Source: Buchnera aphidicola (Nurudea yanoniella)
GTDB taxonomy: Bacteria > Pseudomonadota > Gammaproteobacteria > Enterobacterales > Enterobacteriaceae
Direction of reading: 5' to 3'
DNA length: 64,000 nucleotides
Assembly: GCA_039829995.1 (NCBI GenBank)
Contig: CP140036.1
Coordinates: 310,001 to 374,000, forward strand
Below the pieces are notes generated by a model, which saw only the letters and a program-made list of their open reading frames with translations, did not search any database and was not told the DNA's origin. Below, piece by piece: positions 16,314 through 26,288 of the stretch. The position numbers and the translations under genes are program-made. Position 1 is the first letter of the stretch. Each line of letters starts with the position of its first letter.

Positions 16314-17993
16314 TTACGTTTTAGCAGCTTTAAATGCCTCAGTCATAGCATTTGAAAAATTTTTATCATTTGTCTCTTGATTTTTTGGATCTACAATTTC
16401 TATTTTTTTTGAAAATTCAGGTAATATAGAAGATAAACTAATTATTCTATTTTTTCTATCTATATTATTCAATTTTATATTTATTTTTGTCCCACATACA
16501 AAATGCGATGAAATTAAATCGCTATTAAATTGTGCATTATTAGAAAGCTCTGCAAGTTTAATATATCCTTCAACAAACTCAGATAAACGAACAGTAATCA
16601 TTTCGTTACTAATTTTTTTGACAATTCCAGAAACTACGTTCCCTTTTTTGTAATTAGAAACATATTTGACAAATGGATCTTCTTCTAATTGTTTAATTCC
16701 TAAAGAAATGCGTTCTCTTTCAGAATCTACCTGTAATACTTTTGCCGAAATTTCATCACCTTTTTTATATTTTTTAACTGCTTCATTTCCTGATACAATC
16801 CAGGATATATCGGACAAATGAACTAATCCATCAATTCCTCCATGAAGTCCTATAAAAATTCCAAAATCGGTAATAGATTTTATTTTTCCTTGTACTATTT
16901 TCCCTTTGCTATTTTCTTTCGAAAATTCTTTCCATGGATTAATTTTGCATTGTTTTATTCCTAAAGAAATTCGTCTTTTTTCTTCATCAATATCTAATAC
17001 CATCACTTCAATTATAGCATTAACATTCACTACTTTTGATGGATGAACGTTTTTATTAGTCCAATCCATTTCTGAAACATGCACTAAACCTTCTATTCCT
17101 TCTTCAATTTCAACAAAACATCCATAATCAGTTAAATTAGTTACTCTTCCTTTTAATTTAAAGCCTTCCGGATATTTTTTCGAAATCTCTTTCCATGGAT
17201 CATCTCCTAATTGTTTTAATCCTAATGATACTCTTGTTTTTTCTCTATCGAATTTCAATATTTTAACTATAATTTCATCTCCTATATTGACTATTTCGCT
17301 GGGATGTTTTACTCTTTTCCATGCCATATCAGTAATGTGTAATAATCCATCCACTCCTCCTAAATCTACAAATGCTCCATAATCAGTAAGATTTTTTACA
17401 ATTCCTTTCGCTTGCATACCTTCTTGTAAACTTTTTAATAATAAATTACGCTCAATATTATATTCTGACTCTATAACTGCTCGACGTGATACAACTACAT
17501 TATTGCGTTTTTTATCTAATTTAATAACTTTAAATTCTAATTCTTTTCCTTCTAAATGAGCAGTTTCTCTAATAGGACGAATATCCACTAATGATCCAGG
17601 TAAAAATGCTCGAATTTCATTTAATTCTACTGTAAAACCCCCTTTTACTTTTCCATTTATTATTCCTATTACTGTTTTAGAATCTTTATACGATTCTTCT
17701 AATAATAACCATGCTTCATGTCGTTTAGCTTTTTCACGGGATAATATGGTTTCTCCAAATCCATCTTCAATAGCATCTAATGCTACATCTACTTTATCTC
17801 CTATTTGTATTTCTATATTTCCTTTAGAATTCTTAAATTGTTCTATAGGAATATTGGATTCAGATTTTAATCCGGCATCAACTAACACTGTATCTTTTTT
17901 TATAGAAATTACAACACCTTGAATAATAGATCCAAGTTTCGTGTTAATTTTTTTTAAAGATTCTTCAAATAGTTGAGAAAACGATTCATTCAT
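16314..17993 (-). CDS. rpsA: 30S ribosomal protein bS1
   Basis: Largest small-subunit ribosomal protein, delivering mRNA to the 30S. With 559 residues it matches E. coli S1 (557). It begins MNESFSQLFEESL and carries six S1 OB-fold repeats; the recurring pattern DYGAFVDLGGVDGLLHITDMAWKR, DYGCFVEIEEGIEGLVHVSEM and DFGIFIGLHGGIDGLVHLSDISW is clear in repeats 3 to 5. Repeats 1 and 2, which bind the ribosome and S2, are also present. Neither cmk upstream nor ihfB downstream, its E. coli neighbours, is found. Confidence 0.98.
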   Translation of the reverse strand: MNESFSQLFEESLKKINTKLGSIIQGVVISIKKDTVLVDAGLKSESNIPIEQFKNSKGNIEIQIGDKVDVALDAIEDGFGETILSREKAKRHEAWLLLEESYKDSKTVIGIINGKVKGGFTVELNEIRAFLPGSLVDIRPIRETAHLEGKELEFKVIKLDKKRNNVVVSRRAVIESEYNIERNLLLKSLQEGMQAKGIVKNLTDYGAFVDLGGVDGLLHITDMAWKRVKHPSEIVNIGDEIIVKILKFDREKTRVSLGLKQLGDDPWKEISKKYPEGFKLKGRVTNLTDYGCFVEIEEGIEGLVHVSEMDWTNKNVHPSKVVNVNAIIEVMVLDIDEEKRRISLGIKQCKINPWKEFSKENSKGKIVQGKIKSITDFGIFIGLHGGIDGLVHLSDISWIVSGNEAVKKYKKGDEISAKVLQVDSERERISLGIKQLEEDPFVKYVSNYKKGNVVSGIVKKISNEMITVRLSEFVEGYIKLAELSNNAQFNSDLISSHFVCGTKINIKLNNIDRKNRIISLSSILPEFSKKIEIVDPKNQETNDKNFSNAMTEAFKAAKT

Positions 17994-18743
17994 ATTAATA
18001 ATCTTAAATTATAGTTAGAAACATCTATTTTTACATCATGTAAAACAATGTTTTTTATATGTCCCATAATATTCATTATTATAGCTCGAGTTAAATGTTC
18101 AATACTTGGAAATTTCTAAATTTTTATGTAATTCTATATATATATTATTTTTTTACAAGGTTTAATTAAACCTAAAATAACATAAAAAATAAAAATAAGA
18201 CACAATCATCATTATTATAAAAACTATATTTTTTCTGTTTAAAGTAGTGTTACAAATTGATTTTTTCTTTGCAAAAATTTAAGAGATATTTAATTTTAGT
18301 TAAAAAATGTAGCATAAACTATTAAAAAAATTTTTGTCTCTTTAACAATTTAGTGTAAATATTACAAATTATATTTTATATATTTGTATTATTAAAATAT
18401 TATTAATTCACATAAGTTTGATATGTATTTTATAGTCTATAATTTTAAAAGTTACAAATTCTTTAAATTATTATTTTTAAGAATATTTAATTTAAAGTTT
18501 TTAGATACAATTTCAAATGTTTTATTTAAAAATTTTTTATATTATGTTATTCCTAAGTTTTTAAATTTATATAAATAATATTAATTACAAATTTTTATAA
18601 AAAGCTTTAAAATATATTAATTTAAATTTTCTTATAATTATTTCTTAAATAATTTATTTTTAACAGATTACAATAAATTTATCTAATATAATACACAAAT
18701 ATATTTTTACACGAATAAAAATATTAATAAAAAAAATAGTATT
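17994..18743. other. rpsA-aroA intergenic region, no gene seen
   Basis: 750 bases, very AT-rich, between aroA and rpsA on the minus strand. This is where E. coli has ycaL and cmk. I see no P-loop or other cmk motif in any frame, so cmk is absent or eroded beyond recognition. The 100 bases next to rpsA are less AT-biased and probably contain the rpsA leader and promoter. Confidence 0.55.
18078..18083 (-). promoter_or_regulatory. putative -10 element of rpsA
   Basis: A perfect TATAAT on the minus strand about 85 bases before the rpsA ATG, immediately preceded by the GC-containing CTCGAGC. No good -35 element lies at 17 bases, so the call is tentative. Confidence 0.3.
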
Positions 18744-20024
18744 TTAAAAACTAATAAATTTCAACTCATCGAAATAATTTGGAAATGTTTTATTCACACA
18801 ATCAGGATTTAATAAAGTAACCTTGACGTTAGATAACGCTATTAAAGAAAAACACATAGCCATCCTATGATCATTATAAGTATTAATTCTAGCATAACAA
18901 AATTTTTTTGGAGGAGAAATATGAATATAATCATTCCCCTCTTGTATTTTAGCACCTATTTTTTTTAGTTCTATAGACATTGCTGATAATCTATCAGTTT
19001 CTTTCACTCTCCAATTATAAATGTTTTTTATAACAGTATCTCCTTTAGAAAATAAAGCTACTATAGCAATAGTCATTGCAGCATCCGGAATACGATTCAA
19101 ATCTAAGTCAATACCACGTAATGTTCCTTTTCTACAATAAATAAAATTTTTTCCTACAGTAACGAATGCTCCCATTTTTTTAAGTACTTTTGAAAATTCT
19201 GTATCTCCTTGAATACTGTTTGAACCAACTCCTGTAACACATACTGATCCCCCTTTAATTGCGGCTGATGCAAGAAAATAAGAAGCAGATGATGCATCTC
19301 CTTCAATCAAATAATTACCTGGGGATTGATATCTTTGATTTCCTTTAATATAAAAGAAATTATAAGAATCATTTATAATATTTACTTTAAATTTTTTGAT
19401 CAATTTAAGAGTCATGTCGATATAAGGTTGAGAAACTAATTTTCCTTTTATTGTTATTTTAGAATCTAATTTAGCTAATGGAGATGCAATCAGTAAAGCT
19501 GTTAAAAATTGGCTAGAAATAGATCCATCAACAGTTATTTCTCCTCCGGAAAATCCTCCTCGTATATAAATTGGAAGATAATTTTTAACTGCGGAATATT
19601 GAATATTTGCTCCTCCTTGTTTTAACGCATCAACTAAATGTTTTATAGGTCTCTTTTTCATTTGAGAATCACCAGTTAATAATACATTATTATTATTTAG
19701 AGATAATACTGCTGTCAAAAATCTTACAGCTGTTCCAGCATTTCCTAAAAAAAGAGAAATTTCTTTGTTTGCATACAATGGGTCAGATCTTCCTTGAATT
19801 TCACACACAGTATTGTTTTTAGATAAAACAAAATTTATACCAAAAATTTTTAATGCATTTAACATATATTTAGTATCGTCACTGAACAATAAATTATGTA
19901 TATTGGTAATTCCATCTGACATAGAAGATAACAATAATACCCTATTAGAAATACTTTTTGAACCCGGCAATTGTACTGTTCCATCAACCAATGAAATTGG
20001 ATCTAATGTTAAAGTTTTTTCCAT
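18744..20024 (-). CDS. aroA: 3-phosphoshikimate 1-carboxyvinyltransferase (EPSP synthase)
   Basis: Sixth step of the shikimate pathway: shikimate 3-phosphate plus PEP to EPSP. Length 426 (E. coli 427). Characteristic segments are LPGSKSISNRVLLLS at the N-terminus, LFLGNAGTAVRFLTAVL (PEP/glyphosate site), DGSISSQFLTALL, and VKETDRLSAMSIELKKIGA plus NDHRMAMCFSLIAL at the C-terminal half. It follows serC by 83 bases on the same strand, preserving the E. coli serC-aroA order. Retention fits the symbiont role of supplying aromatic amino acids. Confidence 0.98.
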   Translation of the reverse strand: MEKTLTLDPISLVDGTVQLPGSKSISNRVLLLSSMSDGITNIHNLLFSDDTKYMLNALKIFGINFVLSKNNTVCEIQGRSDPLYANKEISLFLGNAGTAVRFLTAVLSLNNNNVLLTGDSQMKKRPIKHLVDALKQGGANIQYSAVKNYLPIYIRGGFSGGEITVDGSISSQFLTALLIASPLAKLDSKITIKGKLVSQPYIDMTLKLIKKFKVNIINDSYNFFYIKGNQRYQSPGNYLIEGDASSASYFLASAAIKGGSVCVTGVGSNSIQGDTEFSKVLKKMGAFVTVGKNFIYCRKGTLRGIDLDLNRIPDAAMTIAIVALFSKGDTVIKNIYNWRVKETDRLSAMSIELKKIGAKIQEGNDYIHISPPKKFCYARINTYNDHRMAMCFSLIALSNVKVTLLNPDCVNKTFPNYFDELKFISF

Positions 20025-20107
20025 TATTAATTTCTCTAAAATAATTGTTCAAATAAACTTAATAGTATAATTTAAAATTTAATAATATTTATTGTATAAA
20101 ATATAGT

Positions 20108-21202
20108 TTATTTATATTTTTCCTCAAAAATTTTCATAAATTTTATTAATTTATTTACACCCGCTACAGGCATAGAATTGTAAATAGATGCACGTAAACC
20201 TCCAATAGCACTATGGCCTTTCAAAAAATGCAATCCAAAATTATAAGATTTTTCTAAAAATAGTGAATGAAGATGTTCATCTCTAATCTTAAATACAACA
20301 TTCATATAAGAACGATTACGATTGGAAATATTATTAATATAAAAATTAGTACTATCTATCATGTTATATAATAACATTGCCTTTTTTTTATTTAATTTTT
20401 CCATTGTTTTTAACCCACCTAATTTTTTTATCCATTTTAAAACTAAATCTGACACATATAAAGAAAATGTAGTGGGTGTATTAAACATAGAATTGTTTTG
20501 AGACATTGTTGTATAATTTAAAATAGAAGGACATATATCTTTAGATTTTCCTAATAAGTCTTGATGTATTATAACTATAGTAACTCCAGATGGACCTATA
20601 TTTTTTTGTGCACTAGCATAAATAACACCATATTTTTCAATATTTATAACTCGAGAAAATAGAGTCGATGAAAAATCTCCTACTACAATAATATTATCAT
20701 TAAAATTTGGTTCTTCATGTATAGCAATGCCTTCAATAGTTTCATTAGGACAATAATGAAGATATGCGTTTTTAGAATTGATTTCCCAATCATTCATAGG
20801 AAAAATGTAATCTTTGCAATTTATCTTGTTTTTTATATTAATAATGTTAGGAACGCAATATTTTTTACTTTCTTCTAATGCTTTATATGACCAATATCCA
20901 CTATGAGCATAATCTGCATATTTATTATTTCCTAGCAGATTCATTGGAATAGCAGAAAATTGTCCTCTCGCCCCGCCATGGCAAAACAATACTTGATAAT
21001 GTTTTGGAATATTTAATAAATTGCGCAGATTAAATTCTAATCTTTCTAAAATTAACAAAAATTCTTTAGATCTATGGCTAATTTCTATTATTGATTTTCC
21101 ATGATGTTTCCAATTTCCGAATTCTAATTGTATTACTTTTAATACTTCTTTTGGCAACATGGAAGGACCTGCACTAAAGTTATAAACTGTATTTTTTTCC
21201 AT
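20108..21202 (-). CDS. serC: phosphoserine aminotransferase
   Basis: PLP enzyme that makes phosphoserine (serine pathway) and 4-phosphohydroxythreonine (pyridoxine pathway). 364 residues (E. coli 362). It begins YNFSAGPSMLPKEVL, has FCHGGARGQFSAIP for phosphate binding, and the PLP-binding lysine in GVIYASAQKNIGPSGVTIV. The HSAIGGLRASIYN C-terminal motif is conserved. It is upstream of aroA in an apparent operon. Confidence 0.98.
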   Translation of the reverse strand: MEKNTVYNFSAGPSMLPKEVLKVIQLEFGNWKHHGKSIIEISHRSKEFLLILERLEFNLRNLLNIPKHYQVLFCHGGARGQFSAIPMNLLGNNKYADYAHSGYWSYKALEESKKYCVPNIINIKNKINCKDYIFPMNDWEINSKNAYLHYCPNETIEGIAIHEEPNFNDNIIVVGDFSSTLFSRVINIEKYGVIYASAQKNIGPSGVTIVIIHQDLLGKSKDICPSILNYTTMSQNNSMFNTPTTFSLYVSDLVLKWIKKLGGLKTMEKLNKKKAMLLYNMIDSTNFYINNISNRNRSYMNVVFKIRDEHLHSLFLEKSYNFGLHFLKGHSAIGGLRASIYNSMPVAGVNKLIKFMKIFEEKYK

Positions 21203-21283
21203 ATATTTTTATCAATCTCTGCAAAAAAGTTAATATTTAATTAATCGAATTGAAATACAAATATTAATTTTTAAAAGATTATT

Positions 21284-22576
21284 TTATAAGAATTTTAAAC
21301 CTCTCATATAATTATCTCGTAAAATTTTAGGTATCTTGACTCGCCCATCAGATTGTTGATAATTTTCTAAAATTGAAGCTAACGTTCGTCCAATTGCCAA
21401 TCCTGATCCATTAATTGTATGTATGAAATAATTTCTATGATCCGATTTTGATCGAAATTTAGCTTGTATACGACGTGATTGAAAATCTAACATATTCGAA
21501 CAAGATGATACTTCACAATAAGAATTTTTTGATGGAAACCATACTTCTAAATCATAAGTTTTAGCAGAAGAAAAACTTGTATCACCTGAACATAATAATA
21601 CCTTTCTATATGGTAATTCTAATAACATTAAAATTTTTTCTGCATGAGAAGTTAGTTCTTCTAATTTTTCCATAGAACTATTAGGATGAACTATTTGAAC
21701 AATTTCAACTTTTTCAAATTGATGCATTCTAATCAAACCTTTAGTATCACGTCCATATGAAGAAGATTCTGCACGAAAACAAGGAGTATTAGCAACTAGC
21801 ATTATAGGTAATTGTTTTTCTTCTAAAATACAATTTCGAAATAAGTTAGTTAAGGGAACTTCTGCTGTGGGTATGAGGACATAACTACTACTGTTAGTAG
21901 TATGAGATAAATCTTGAGTATAAAATAAATCCATACTAAATTTCGGGAGTTGCCCCGTTCCATATAAACTATCTTTAAAAACTAAATATGGAACATAAGT
22001 TTCTAAATATTTATGTTGTACAGTATGTATATCCATCATGAATTGCCCTAATGCACGATGTAATAAAGCAATGTTTCCTTTCATTACAGCAAATCTAGAA
22101 CCCGATATTTTAGCAGAAGATTTCCAATCAAAACCGTTAAGTTGATTTCCTAATTCGACGTGATCTTTTGTTTTAAAAGAAAAATTATGAATAGTTCCCC
22201 AGTTACTTATTTCTTTATTGTCTTTACTATTATATCCAATAGGAACAGAATTATCAGGAATATTAGGAATATGACTTAAAAATAAATTGATATCTTTTAA
22301 TAAATCGTATAATTTTTTTTTCACTAACAACAATTTTTCAGAAATCATACGTGATTCGTTTTTTAAGTTAGAACAATTTTTATTTTTTTTTTGTTGATCT
22401 CTTACAAGGTTTGAAATAACATTTCGCTTGAATTGCAAATTTTCAGTTTCTTTTAATAAAAATTTTCTTCTTTTTTCTAGATGAATAAATTTTTTTATAT
22501 CTAAAAAGAAACTTTTTTGTTCTAATTTTTGAGAAATACGATTAATGTCGCTGCGTAATAGTTTAATATTTAACAT
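21284..22576 (-). CDS. serS: seryl-tRNA synthetase
   Basis: Class II synthetase charging tRNA-Ser. I start it at the ATG at 22576 (MLNIKLLRSDINRI), which gives 430 residues as in E. coli; the open frame extends 37 codons further upstream, but that extension is hydrophobic and unlike the family. The N-terminal coiled-coil arm (about 30-100) is followed by the class II core with TGQLPKFSMDLFY, LIPTAEVPLTNLFRN (motif 2 region FRAESSSYGRDTKGLIRMHQF) and NGSGLAIGRTLASILENYQ (motif 3). The only tRNA-Ser gene visible lies at 40383. Confidence 0.97.
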   Translation of the reverse strand: MLNIKLLRSDINRISQKLEQKSFFLDIKKFIHLEKRRKFLLKETENLQFKRNVISNLVRDQQKKNKNCSNLKNESRMISEKLLLVKKKLYDLLKDINLFLSHIPNIPDNSVPIGYNSKDNKEISNWGTIHNFSFKTKDHVELGNQLNGFDWKSSAKISGSRFAVMKGNIALLHRALGQFMMDIHTVQHKYLETYVPYLVFKDSLYGTGQLPKFSMDLFYTQDLSHTTNSSSYVLIPTAEVPLTNLFRNCILEEKQLPIMLVANTPCFRAESSSYGRDTKGLIRMHQFEKVEIVQIVHPNSSMEKLEELTSHAEKILMLLELPYRKVLLCSGDTSFSSAKTYDLEVWFPSKNSYCEVSSCSNMLDFQSRRIQAKFRSKSDHRNYFIHTINGSGLAIGRTLASILENYQQSDGRVKIPKILRDNYMRGLKFL

Positions 22577-23102
22577 ATTATGAATAAGTTTTATAGTTTT
22601 ATAAAAATTTATATTTAACTTTAATAATAAATCAAGAACAAAAATACTAAAATAAAAAATAATATATATTTTAATTAACTTTTTCATTTTGTTTATATAA
22701 TATTTTGTTTGTTATTTTTATATTCAAATTTGCTCAAAACATAATTTGTTTAAAATATTTTAACTTATTTATAAGAAACAATTTTATAACTATTGTTTTC
22801 ACAACTTTATGTGTTTAAATATTCCATTTTTATTAATGTAAATTGATATAATATTTTAGATTATATTTAGGTAATGTTTTTAAAAAATATTTTTAAAATT
22901 TTTCTTATTGTAAAACAATGTAGTATATTAAAAAATAAAAAGTCTTATTAAAAATATCTTTATGTTCTTCATTAAAAAACCCTAATCCTATTGATTAAAA
23001 AATAATATTACAGAACGTATTATTTAATTATAAAAATTCTTTTGTATGATAAAATAATTTTTATAATTAAATAATACACATATAAAAACTTAAAAATTGA
23101 AA
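22577..23102. other. serS-trxB divergent intergenic region
   Basis: 526 bases between divergent serS and trxB. The first 111 bases can be read as an N-terminal extension of serS, but this is not supported by homology. The rest is AT-rich with no recognisable gene. It should contain the promoters of both genes. Confidence 0.5.
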
Positions 23103-24083
23103 ATGAATAAAAATGTTGTTCAACACAAAAAATTGATTATTATTGGATCTGGGCCAGCAGGATGTACCGCAGCTATTTATGCATCTCGTGCTAATCTTTC
23201 GCCTTTATTATTTACAGGAGCGAATCCGGGAGGACAATTAATAAACACTAATTCAATTGAAAATTGGCCAGGAGATCCTCAAGTAATATCTGGAATAAAA
23301 TTAATGAATAGAATGGAAAATCATGTAAAATTATTTAATACTACAATAATTTCTGAAGCAATTATAAAAGTAAACTTCAAAAAAAATCCTTTCGAATTAG
23401 TGAGTGAATCCCATAAAAAATATACTTCTGATGCAATTATAATTGCTACAGGAGCTCAAGAAAAATATTTAGGTTTATTATCAGAAAAAAAGTTTAAAGG
23501 AAAAGGTGTATCAACATGTGCTATTTGCGATGGATTTTTTTATAAAAATAAAAATGTTGCTGTTGTTGGAGGAGGAAATTCTGCTATTGAAGCGGCATTA
23601 TACTTATCCAATATAGCACAAAAGGTATATTTAATTCATCGAAAAAATTCTTTTCGTGCTGAAAAAATATTAGTTGAAAGATTACTAAAAAAAGCAAAAA
23701 ATAATCGTATTATTTTATATCAAGAAAGCACAGTACATGATATTTTAGGAGATAAAAAAGGTGTAACTGGAATTAATATTATATGTTGCAAAAAAATCAA
23801 AAAAATACAAGTATCAGGAATATTTATAACTATTGGGCATAAACCAAATACAAAAATTTTTTTAAATCAACTTACTATGAAAAATGATTATATAGTGGTT
23901 GAATCTAATTTGAATGGAAATTTTACACAAACTAGTATTCCTGGTATTTTCGCAGCAGGAGATGTTATAGATTATACTTATAAACAAGCAATTACCGCAG
24001 CTTCTAGTGGTTGTATGGCAGCATTAGACGCAGAAAAATTCCTTGGTAAAATAGAAAATTTCACTTCATCTCATAAGCATTAA
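23103..24083 (+). CDS. trxB: thioredoxin reductase
   Basis: NADPH- and FAD-dependent reductase of thioredoxin. The start at the ATG at 23103 gives 326 residues (E. coli 321). The FAD motif IIGSGPAGCTAAIYASRA is near the N-terminus. The redox-active pair is in STCAICDGFFY, close to the usual CATC. The NADPH motif VVGGGNSAIEAALYLS and the C-terminal FAAGDVIDYTYKQAITAASSGCMAA are conserved. infA follows 61 bases downstream. Confidence 0.97.
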   Translation: MNKNVVQHKKLIIIGSGPAGCTAAIYASRANLSPLLFTGANPGGQLINTNSIENWPGDPQVISGIKLMNRMENHVKLFNTTIISEAIIKVNFKKNPFELVSESHKKYTSDAIIIATGAQEKYLGLLSEKKFKGKGVSTCAICDGFFYKNKNVAVVGGGNSAIEAALYLSNIAQKVYLIHRKNSFRAEKILVERLLKKAKNNRIILYQESTVHDILGDKKGVTGINIICCKKIKKIQVSGIFITIGHKPNTKIFLNQLTMKNDYIVVESNLNGNFTQTSIPGIFAAGDVIDYTYKQAITAASSGCMAALDAEKFLGKIENFTSSHKH

Positions 24084-24144
24084 ATCATAACTATTTAAAA
24101 AATTTTGTAAACTTATATATTAAATGTCTAAAAGGATAATAAAA

Positions 24145-24363
24145 ATGGTTAAAGAAAATAATATTGAAATGCAAGGAACAGTAATTGATACACTTCCTAA
24201 TACTATGTTTCGTGTAGAATTAGATAATAAACATGTTGTAATCGCGCATATTTCTGGAAAAATGCGAAAAAATTATATTCGAATTTTAACAGGAGATAAA
24301 GTAACGTTAGAATTAACTCCTTATGACTTAAGTAAGGGAAGAATTATATTTAGAAGTAGATAA
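24145..24363 (+). CDS. infA: translation initiation factor IF-1
   Basis: Single OB-fold S1-like protein of 72 residues, occupying the 30S A site during initiation. The sequence MVKENNIEMQGTVIDTLPNT and HISGKMRKNYIRILTGDKV is almost identical to E. coli. I chose the ATG at 24145 over one seven codons upstream because it restores the exact 72-residue length and has AAAGGA about 8 bases before it. Confidence 0.98.
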   Translation: MVKENNIEMQGTVIDTLPNTMFRVELDNKHVVIAHISGKMRKNYIRILTGDKVTLELTPYDLSKGRIIFRSR

Positions 24364-24412
24364 TTTTTTAAAGTTGAAATTTTAAAATATTCTAAAATGT
24401 AGGATTAATAAT

Positions 24413-26122
24413 ATGCGTACAAAATATTGCGGAGAATTAAACATCAAAGACATAAACAAAATAGTAGTACTCTGTGGATGGGTAAATAAAATTAGAAATT
24501 TTGGAAAAATGTTATTTTTAGATATGAGAGATAGAGAAGGTATAATACAAGTATTTTTTCATAAATCATCTAAGGATTTGTTTAAAAAAGCAATTAATTT
24601 GAAAAATGAATATTGTATTCAAATAAAAGGAATTGTAAAAAAACGAGATAATAATAATAAAAATCTCAAATTAAATACTGGAGAAATAGAAGTTTTAGCA
24701 TTAGAATTAAATATTTTTAATATATCACAGCCATTACCGTTAGATCTTAGCTATAAAAATTTAGATGAATTACGATTAAAATTTCGTTATTTAGATTTAA
24801 GACGATTTAAAATGACTCAGAATATGATAATAAGGAGTAAAATTACTAATTACATTAGATTATTCATGAATAAAAATAAATTTTTAGACATTGAAACTCC
24901 TTTATTAACGAGGTCTACACCAGAAGGCGCTCGCGATTATATTGTTCCTAGTCGCATTCATAAAAACAAATTTTATTCTTTACCTCAATCTCCTCAACTA
25001 TTTAAACAATTATTAATGATTTCTGGAATAGATAGATATTATCAAATTGCAAAATGTTTTCGAGACGAAGATCTTAGATCAGATCGACAACCAGAATTTA
25101 CACAAATCGATATTGAAGCTTCATTTATGAAAGGGGAAAAAATACGAAAAATTGTTGAAAAATCAATAAAATTTTTGTGGGAAAAAATATTAAAAATCGA
25201 TTTAAGAGATTTTCCGGTTTTAACTTTTCATGAATCTATGCAAATATACGGAACTGACAAACCTGATTTAAGAAATCCATTGCAACTTACAAATGTTACT
25301 GAAATTTCAAAAATAAAAGAAAATGATTTATTTTCCACATTTAAGTTTGAGAAGAATGATACAATAATTGCATTATGTATTCCTGGGGGATCCATTTTAG
25401 AAAATAATCAATTAAATAATTATAAAAAATTTATTAAGAATTACAGTGAAAAAGAATTATTTTTTATTAAAGTAAAAAATACACAAAACCAAAAAAACTT
25501 AGTTAAAAATGCATCACATAGAAATTACTTAAAAGAATTATTCAAAAAAACTTGTGCAAAAAATGGTGATATTATATTTTTGCTTTTAGATTCTAAAAAT
25601 AAAGTTAGTCATGCTATGAGTGAATTAAGAATAAAAATTGGAAATGATTTAAATATCACAGAAAAAAAAATTTGGAAACCAGTATGGATTATTAATTTTC
25701 CATTATTTGTTCAAGATGAATTGAAAAATTATATTTCTATGCATCATCCATTTACTGCTCCTAAAAATATAGACGATTTGATGTCAAAAGAAAAAATAAA
25801 TCATAGTTTGTCACATTCATACGATTTAGTGATTAATGGATATGAAGTAGGAAGTGGATCTGAAAGAATTCACGATGAAAACACCCAAAGAATTATTTTT
25901 GATATATTAAAAATTGGTAAAAATGATCAAGACAAACAATTTGGTTTTTTTTTAAAAGCGTTGCGTTTTGGAACTCCACCCCATGCTGGAATAGCGTTAG
26001 GACTAGACAGAATAGTTATGTTATTAACGTTTAGTAATAATATTAGAGATGTAATTGCTTTTCCAAAAACTACTTCTGCTGCATGTTTAACAACAGAAGC
26101 TCCCAACGAACTAATAATTTAA
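24413..26122 (+). CDS. aspS: aspartyl-tRNA synthetase
   Basis: Class IIb synthetase for tRNA-Asp. The 569 residues (E. coli 590) comprise an N-terminal OB anticodon-binding domain (MRTKYCGELN ... VVLCGWVNKIRNFG), the catalytic core with FLDIETPLLTRSTPEGARDY (motif 1), FRDEDLRSDRQPEFTQIDIE (motif 2), a bacterial insertion domain, and GLDRIVMLLTFSNNIRDVIAF (motif 3). The C-terminal tail is about 20 residues shorter than in E. coli, ending shortly after the conserved TTEAP. Confidence 0.98.
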   Translation: MRTKYCGELNIKDINKIVVLCGWVNKIRNFGKMLFLDMRDREGIIQVFFHKSSKDLFKKAINLKNEYCIQIKGIVKKRDNNNKNLKLNTGEIEVLALELNIFNISQPLPLDLSYKNLDELRLKFRYLDLRRFKMTQNMIIRSKITNYIRLFMNKNKFLDIETPLLTRSTPEGARDYIVPSRIHKNKFYSLPQSPQLFKQLLMISGIDRYYQIAKCFRDEDLRSDRQPEFTQIDIEASFMKGEKIRKIVEKSIKFLWEKILKIDLRDFPVLTFHESMQIYGTDKPDLRNPLQLTNVTEISKIKENDLFSTFKFEKNDTIIALCIPGGSILENNQLNNYKKFIKNYSEKELFFIKVKNTQNQKNLVKNASHRNYLKELFKKTCAKNGDIIFLLLDSKNKVSHAMSELRIKIGNDLNITEKKIWKPVWIINFPLFVQDELKNYISMHHPFTAPKNIDDLMSKEKINHSLSHSYDLVINGYEVGSGSERIHDENTQRIIFDILKIGKNDQDKQFGFFLKALRFGTPPHAGIALGLDRIVMLLTFSNNIRDVIAFPKTTSAACLTTEAPNELII

Positions 26123-26198
26123 ATATTAAAATAGTCTTAAATAATTTAAAAACTCATAAAAAATGTAAAAATTTTATTAATTATTTCACATATTATTT

Positions 26199-26237
26199 AA
26201 AATTAAAAATTATAAAGTTCTTTGTATTTTTAATTTT
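26199..26237. terminator. possible bidirectional terminator between aspS and znuB
   Basis: 12-bp inverted repeat composed only of A and T (arms 26199-26210 and 26226-26237, 15-base loop) between convergent aspS and znuB. Position favours a terminator; the absence of G and C makes it a weak hairpin that might be chance. Confidence 0.4.
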
Positions 26238-26288
26238 TTAAAAACATATTTAAAAGATACTTTTATAAAAATAATTTTAAAAATTAAT

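Noticed and set aside
22577..22687. N-terminal hydrophobic extension of seryl-tRNA synthetase
   Set aside because: The family start at 22576 gives the exact E. coli length; the extension resembles translated spacer and would be an odd membrane segment on a cytosolic enzyme.
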